Shown here: positions 61,293 through 64,000 of the stretch, one piece after another
Position numbering within the stretch: position 1 is the stretch's first letter
Layout of the letters: each line of letters opens with the position of its first letter
NCBI GenBank assembly: GCA_002021875.1
Contig: CP018627.1
Span: 7,316,001 to 7,380,000 of the forward strand
DNA: 64,000 nucleotides
Reading direction: 5' to 3'
Source of the DNA: Streptomyces hygroscopicus
GTDB taxonomy: Bacteria; Actinomycetota; Actinomycetes; Streptomycetales; Streptomycetaceae
Notes under the pieces: model-generated
What the model saw: the letters and a program-made list of their open reading frames with translations, nothing else
Told to the model about the DNA's origin: nothing
Databases searched by the model: none
Program-made: the position numbers and the translations under genes

Positions 61293-61892
61293 ATGATGAC
61301 AAATGGCAAGATCACGGTCGCGATCGTGGGAGGCTACCTCCTCGGGCGCACCAAGAAGGCGAAACTCGCCTTCGGGCTGGGCATGTTGCTGGCCGGTAAG
61401 AAGATCACCCTGGATCCGCAGCAGCTGAAGAAGTCCCTCGCCGGGATGCCGCTGCTGAGCGGCCTCAACGGACAGGTGCGGCAGGAACTCGTCGACGCCA
61501 CCCGGCAGGCCGCGACCAAGGCCGTGTCCGACCGGGTGGGCGGCCTCGCCGATTCGCTGCATGAACGCACCGCGTTGCTGCGCGGTGAGAGCGAGGAGGA
61601 GCGGGGCGAGGGCGAGGATGCCCGGGACGAGGACGCCCGGGACGAGGACGCCCGGGACGAGGGCCGCGCCGAGGATGAGGAGCCCGCCCAGACGGAGGAT
61701 GCTGACGCGGAATCCGAGCCGAAGCGGAAACCGAGGCCGCCGAAGCCTCCCCGCAAGGCGGCGGCCAAGGCCCCGGCCCGCCCGGTGAAGAAGACCGCCG
61801 CCTCCGGCTCCGGCAAGGCGAAGAAGACCGCCGCCTCGGGTGCCGCCCGGGCCAAGAAGACCGCCAGGACCGCGGGGGGCCGCAATGGCTGA
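61293..61892 (+). CDS. GvpY-like small protein with histone-like tail
   Basis: 199 residues; two ATGs in a row, GGGAG upstream. The N-terminal ~90 residues ([26 protein letters not shown]) resemble the accessory proteins named GvpY in Streptomyces gas-vesicle clusters. The middle is acidic and includes tandem [10 protein letters not shown] repeats (18-bp unit at about 61618-61670). The C-terminal ~50 residues are Lys/Ala/Pro rich ([24 protein letters not shown]), like an H1 histone tail. Overlaps the next gene by eight bases. Family recall is moderate; no biochemical role is known to me. Confidence 0.65.
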   Translation: MMTNGKITVAIVGGYLLGRTKKAKLAFGLGMLLAGKKITLDPQQLKKSLAGMPLLSGLNGQVRQELVDATRQAATKAVSDRVGGLADSLHERTALLRGESEEERGEGEDARDEDARDEDARDEGRAEDEEPAQTEDADAESEPKRKPRPPKPPRKAAAKAPARPVKKTAASGSGKAKKTAASGAARAKKTARTAGGRNG

Positions 61893-63060
61893 CACGCTGG
61901 GCAGGCTCAAGGACGACATCGTCAGGAACCCGGCCACCGACCGTCTCAAGGACGAGCTGCGCCACTACGTCCAGGCGCGGGCGACGCATGCGATCTCCGG
62001 CCTCGGCACCGGCCTCGCCAAGGGCGCGCAGTCCCTCGCCGAGGGCAAGTCGCCTGGGCAGGCGCTGATGAAGGCCGGCTCGTCCCAGCTGAAGGATTCA
62101 CTCAAGGAGTCGCTGAAGGAGAAGGTCAAGGGCGCCTTCGGCATCGGCAAGGGCCGGGGCAGGAGCGGAGGCGGCAAGTCGAAGAGCGTGACGGTCGTCG
62201 AGGACATCGACGTCGGGGTGCCGGTCCGCGAGGCGTACGACCAGTGGACCCAGTTCCAGGAGTTCAGCACCTTCGCCAAGGGAGTCGTCAGCGTCGAGAA
62301 GGCCGACGACACCAGCAGCAACTGGAAGGTGAAGGTCGCCAAGTCCACCCGTAGCTGGCGGGCGAACGTCACCGAGCAGGTGCCCGATGAGCGGATCACC
62401 TGGACCACCGAGGGTGCGAAGGGCACCGTCAAGGGCGTCGTCACCTTTCATCCGCTCGGCGACAACCTCACCCGCGTGCTGCTGGTCCTGGAGTACTTCC
62501 CCAAGGGCCTCTTCGAGAAGACCGGCAACATCTGGCGGGCCCAGGGCCGACGGGCGCGCCTCGACCTGAAGCTCTACCGCAAGTTCATCATGATGCGCGG
62601 CGAGGCCACGGACGGCTGGCGCGGCGAGATCCGGGACGGCGAGGTCGTGCTCGATCACGAGACGGCCGTGGAGGAGGAAGAGCGCGACAAGGCCGAGGCC
62701 GAGGACGAGGCCGGGGGAGAAGCCGATGAGCCGCGGTCCGAGTCCGGCGACGAGGGCGAAGTCGAAGGCGATGCCGGGGAAGAGCGCGCGGACGAGGCGG
62801 AGGACGCGTACGCGTACGAGTACGAGGACGACGCGGCCGCGGATGCGGATGCGGACGAGGCGCCGGAGGAGGAGTACGAGGAGGAGCCCGAAGACGCCGA
62901 GTCCGAGCCGGAATCCGGTTTCGAGGAGGACGAGGAGGAGCCGGAGGACGCCGACGACGCCGAGGCGTACGAGGAGTCCGAACAGCCTGAAGAGCCCGAA
63001 GAGGCCGAGGAACCCGTGGCCGCCCGCCCCCGGCGGCGCGCCGCCGCGGCCCGGCGCTGA
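61885..63060 (+). CDS. SRPBCC-domain protein (GvpZ-like) with acidic C-terminal tail
   Basis: 391 residues from the ATG at 61885, the start overlapping the previous stop. N-terminal helical part (residues 1-85, amphipathic Lys/Asp-rich), basic linker GKGRGRSGGGKSKS, then an SRPBCC (polyketide-cyclase/START-like) domain at about 100-240: VVEDIDVGVPVREAYDQWTQ, FPKGLFEKTGNIW. From residue 250 to the end the chain is very acidic (Glu/Asp repeats such as EDDEEEPEDADD) and closes with a basic patch PRRRAAAARR. Together with the upstream gene it looks like the gvpY-gvpZ pair, but gvpA, gvpF or gvpK-like genes are absent here. Confidence 0.75.
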   Translation: MADTLGRLKDDIVRNPATDRLKDELRHYVQARATHAISGLGTGLAKGAQSLAEGKSPGQALMKAGSSQLKDSLKESLKEKVKGAFGIGKGRGRSGGGKSKSVTVVEDIDVGVPVREAYDQWTQFQEFSTFAKGVVSVEKADDTSSNWKVKVAKSTRSWRANVTEQVPDERITWTTEGAKGTVKGVVTFHPLGDNLTRVLLVLEYFPKGLFEKTGNIWRAQGRRARLDLKLYRKFIMMRGEATDGWRGEIRDGEVVLDHETAVEEEERDKAEAEDEAGGEADEPRSESGDEGEVEGDAGEERADEAEDAYAYEYEDDAAADADADEAPEEEYEEEPEDAESEPESGFEEDEEEPEDADDAEAYEESEQPEEPEEAEEPVAARPRRRAAAARR

Positions 63061-63096
63061 GCGCGCACACCAACGCGCCCCCGGCCGAGAGCCGGA

Positions 63097-63146
63097 CATG
63101 ACGGGGCCCCACCCGGACCGGAGACGGCGGGTGGGGCCCCGTCATG
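63097..63146 (+). terminator. Terminator after the SRPBCC gene
   Basis: 18-bp perfect stem CATGACGGGGCCCCACCC (63097-63114) with 63129-63146. Confidence 0.85.
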
Positions 63147-63290
63147 CCGTACGGCGGGAAGGTCTGCCGCACACGGATCGGGAAGGCCGCACCGGGGGCG
63201 CGGATCGGGGTGGCCGTTCATGGGCGCCGCACTGGGACACGGACCGAGGATTGCTGACACCGGGCACGCGGGCCTGGGCAGCCGCATAGC

Positions 63291-63404
63291 GCTGCCCAGG
63301 GGCGCTGCCCAGGGGCGCTGCCCAGGGGCGCTGCCCAGGGGCGCTGCCCAGGGGCGCTGCCCAGGGGCGCTGCCCAGGGGCGCTGCCCAGGGGCGCTGCC
63401 CAGG
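63291..63404. repeat. 13-bp tandem repeat, nine units
   Basis: GCTGCCCAGGGGC repeated at exact 13-base steps from 63291 to 63404; the nine GCTGCCCAGG cores are identical. All frames stay open across it because 13 is not divisible by 3; no start site precedes it. Confidence 0.9.
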
Positions 63405-63581
63405 GAATGAGTCACCGGGGATGCGGACGGGGGACGTGCACCGGGGATGCCGCCCAGGGGAGCGCCACAGGAGGGGACGGCTATGGGTGTGCCATGCCAG
63501 GCGGGCGGCCTGGGAGGTGCCGTACGGGGAGATGGCCAGGAGGCGCGGCGCCAGGCACGTCGCCAGGGGCGAGCGGCACTA

Positions 63582-63770
63582 GGCCCTGTCCGGCGGATCT
63601 TCGCGGGCCCGCGACGCCTGGCACGGCGCCCCCAGCTACCGCTGGGAGGTGCCCCCGGCCGCGTTGTCGGGATCGTCCGAGTACGACCCGGTACGAGGAC
63701 GACCCTCCGCCTTGCGATGCACCGCACCAGACGCCGCGGGCTGATCCGCGAAGATCCACCGGACAGGGCC
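63582..63770. mobile_element. 189-bp MITE-like element, copy 2
   Basis: Identical to 32301-32489. Flanked by TA on both sides (63580-63581, 63771-63772). The flanks joined across one TA give GCACTAGGCACG, which matches the neighbouring repeat junction GCACTAGGCATG at about 63826, so the insertion site can be reconstructed. Confidence 0.9.
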
Positions 63771-63940
63771 TAGGCACGTCGCCAGGGGCGCGCGGCGCCA
63801 GGCACGTCGCCAGGGGCGCGCCGCACTAGGCATGCCGCCAGGGGCGCGCCGCACCAGGCACGCTGCCAGGAGGCGCGGCGCCAGGCATGCCGCCAGGAGC
63901 GCGCCGCACCAGGCGCGCCGCCACGAGGGCGCCACGGGGC
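63771..63940. repeat. Degenerate 28-30-bp direct repeats around MITE copy 2
   Basis: Units close to AGGCACGTCGCCAGGGGCGC followed by GCGGCGCC or GCCGCACT recur about six times, with further copies left of the MITE from about 63525. Confidence 0.7.
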
Positions 63941-64000
63941 GTGGGCCGGGCGTGGCCGGGGACAGCGTCCCCGGTCCCGGTGCACCCGGTGGTGGGCCGG

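Larger units (their letters stand above)
63061..64000. other. Repeat-rich, gene-free end of the window
   Basis: 940 bases with no believable gene: a terminator (63097-63146), a nine-unit 13-bp tandem array (63291-63404), the second MITE copy (63582-63770) and a degenerate longer repeat array on both sides of it (about 63525-63581 and 63771-63940). Confidence 0.7.

Noticed and set aside
63291..63404. Possible CRISPR array
   Set aside because: Units are 13 bp and contiguous without spacers.
63220..63582. Open frame made of LPRGAAQGRCPGA repeats
   Set aside because: Produced by the 13-bp tandem array; no ribosome site, and the repeat is open in every frame.

Overview
The window is a high-GC actinobacterial chromosome segment. 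GTG starts are common, genes overlap as ATGA or GTGA, and the gene order is that of the Streptomyces chromosomal core: korAB, a second nuo cluster, htpX, a tRNA block, rpmG, murB, secE-nusG, rplKA, rplJL, rpoBC, rpsL-rpsG-fusA-tuf. I read it as a Streptomyces or very close relative. No prophage, integrase, CRISPR array or intact insertion sequence is visible.

Layout. 1-4006: end of a polyprenyl diphosphate synthase, a LolA-like secreted protein and a two-gene ABC exporter. 4054-9522: a secreted M28 aminopeptidase, a RarD-type permease, a QorB-like NAD(P)-binding protein and a large APC/KimA-like permease, all on the minus strand. 9667-12694: KorB and KorA, a 2-oxoacid:ferredoxin oxidoreductase. 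12930-16627: one NarL-type response regulator and two sister histidine kinases. 16807-27601: a ten-gene nuo operon (A, B, C, H, I, J, K, L, M, N) with no nuoD, E, F or G. 27855-29107: HtpX protease and a YccF protein behind a SigR-like promoter. 29180-37524: YajQ, tRNA-Tyr, a secreted GH30 glycosidase, MscL with a zinc-ribbon tail, an amidohydrolase behind a TetR-type palindrome, DUF1206 and DUF3574 proteins, an NAD-binding protein and a cytosine-deaminase-like protein. 37848-43177: tRNA-Thr, tRNA-Met, rpmG, a MaoC/HadAB pair, murB, adenosine deaminase, an aspartate-type aminotransferase and tRNA-Trp. 43286-61179: the transcription/translation core. 61293-63060: a two-gene unit resembling the GvpY/GvpZ accessory proteins of Streptomyces gas-vesicle clusters. 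63061-64000: gene-free, repeat-rich DNA.

Main observations. (1) The rpoB of the main operon encodes Asn442 at the position of E. coli Ser531, in the rifampicin-binding region, which predicts intrinsic rifamycin resistance. (2) Two identical 189-bp non-coding elements with terminal inverted repeats lie 31 kb apart (32301-32489 and 63582-63770); one supplies the last base of the mscL stop codon and the other splits a repeat array with a clean TA duplication. They look like a recently mobile MITE. (3) The nuo operon lacks the quinone-site subunit NuoD and the whole NADH module, lies beside a ferredoxin-reducing KorAB, and its NuoC carries a disordered, repeat-built tail of about 350 residues. 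(4) The twin kinases share an almost identical catalytic core and a common upstream motif.

How the genes may work together: KorAB could feed reduced ferredoxin to a membrane complex built from the partial Nuo set, with the kinase/regulator block between them sensing envelope or redox state. That is inference from position only. The right half is constitutive growth machinery with recognisable sigma-70-type promoters (rplJ, rpoB, rpsL), an L10-type leader RNA and strong intrinsic hairpins at operon ends.
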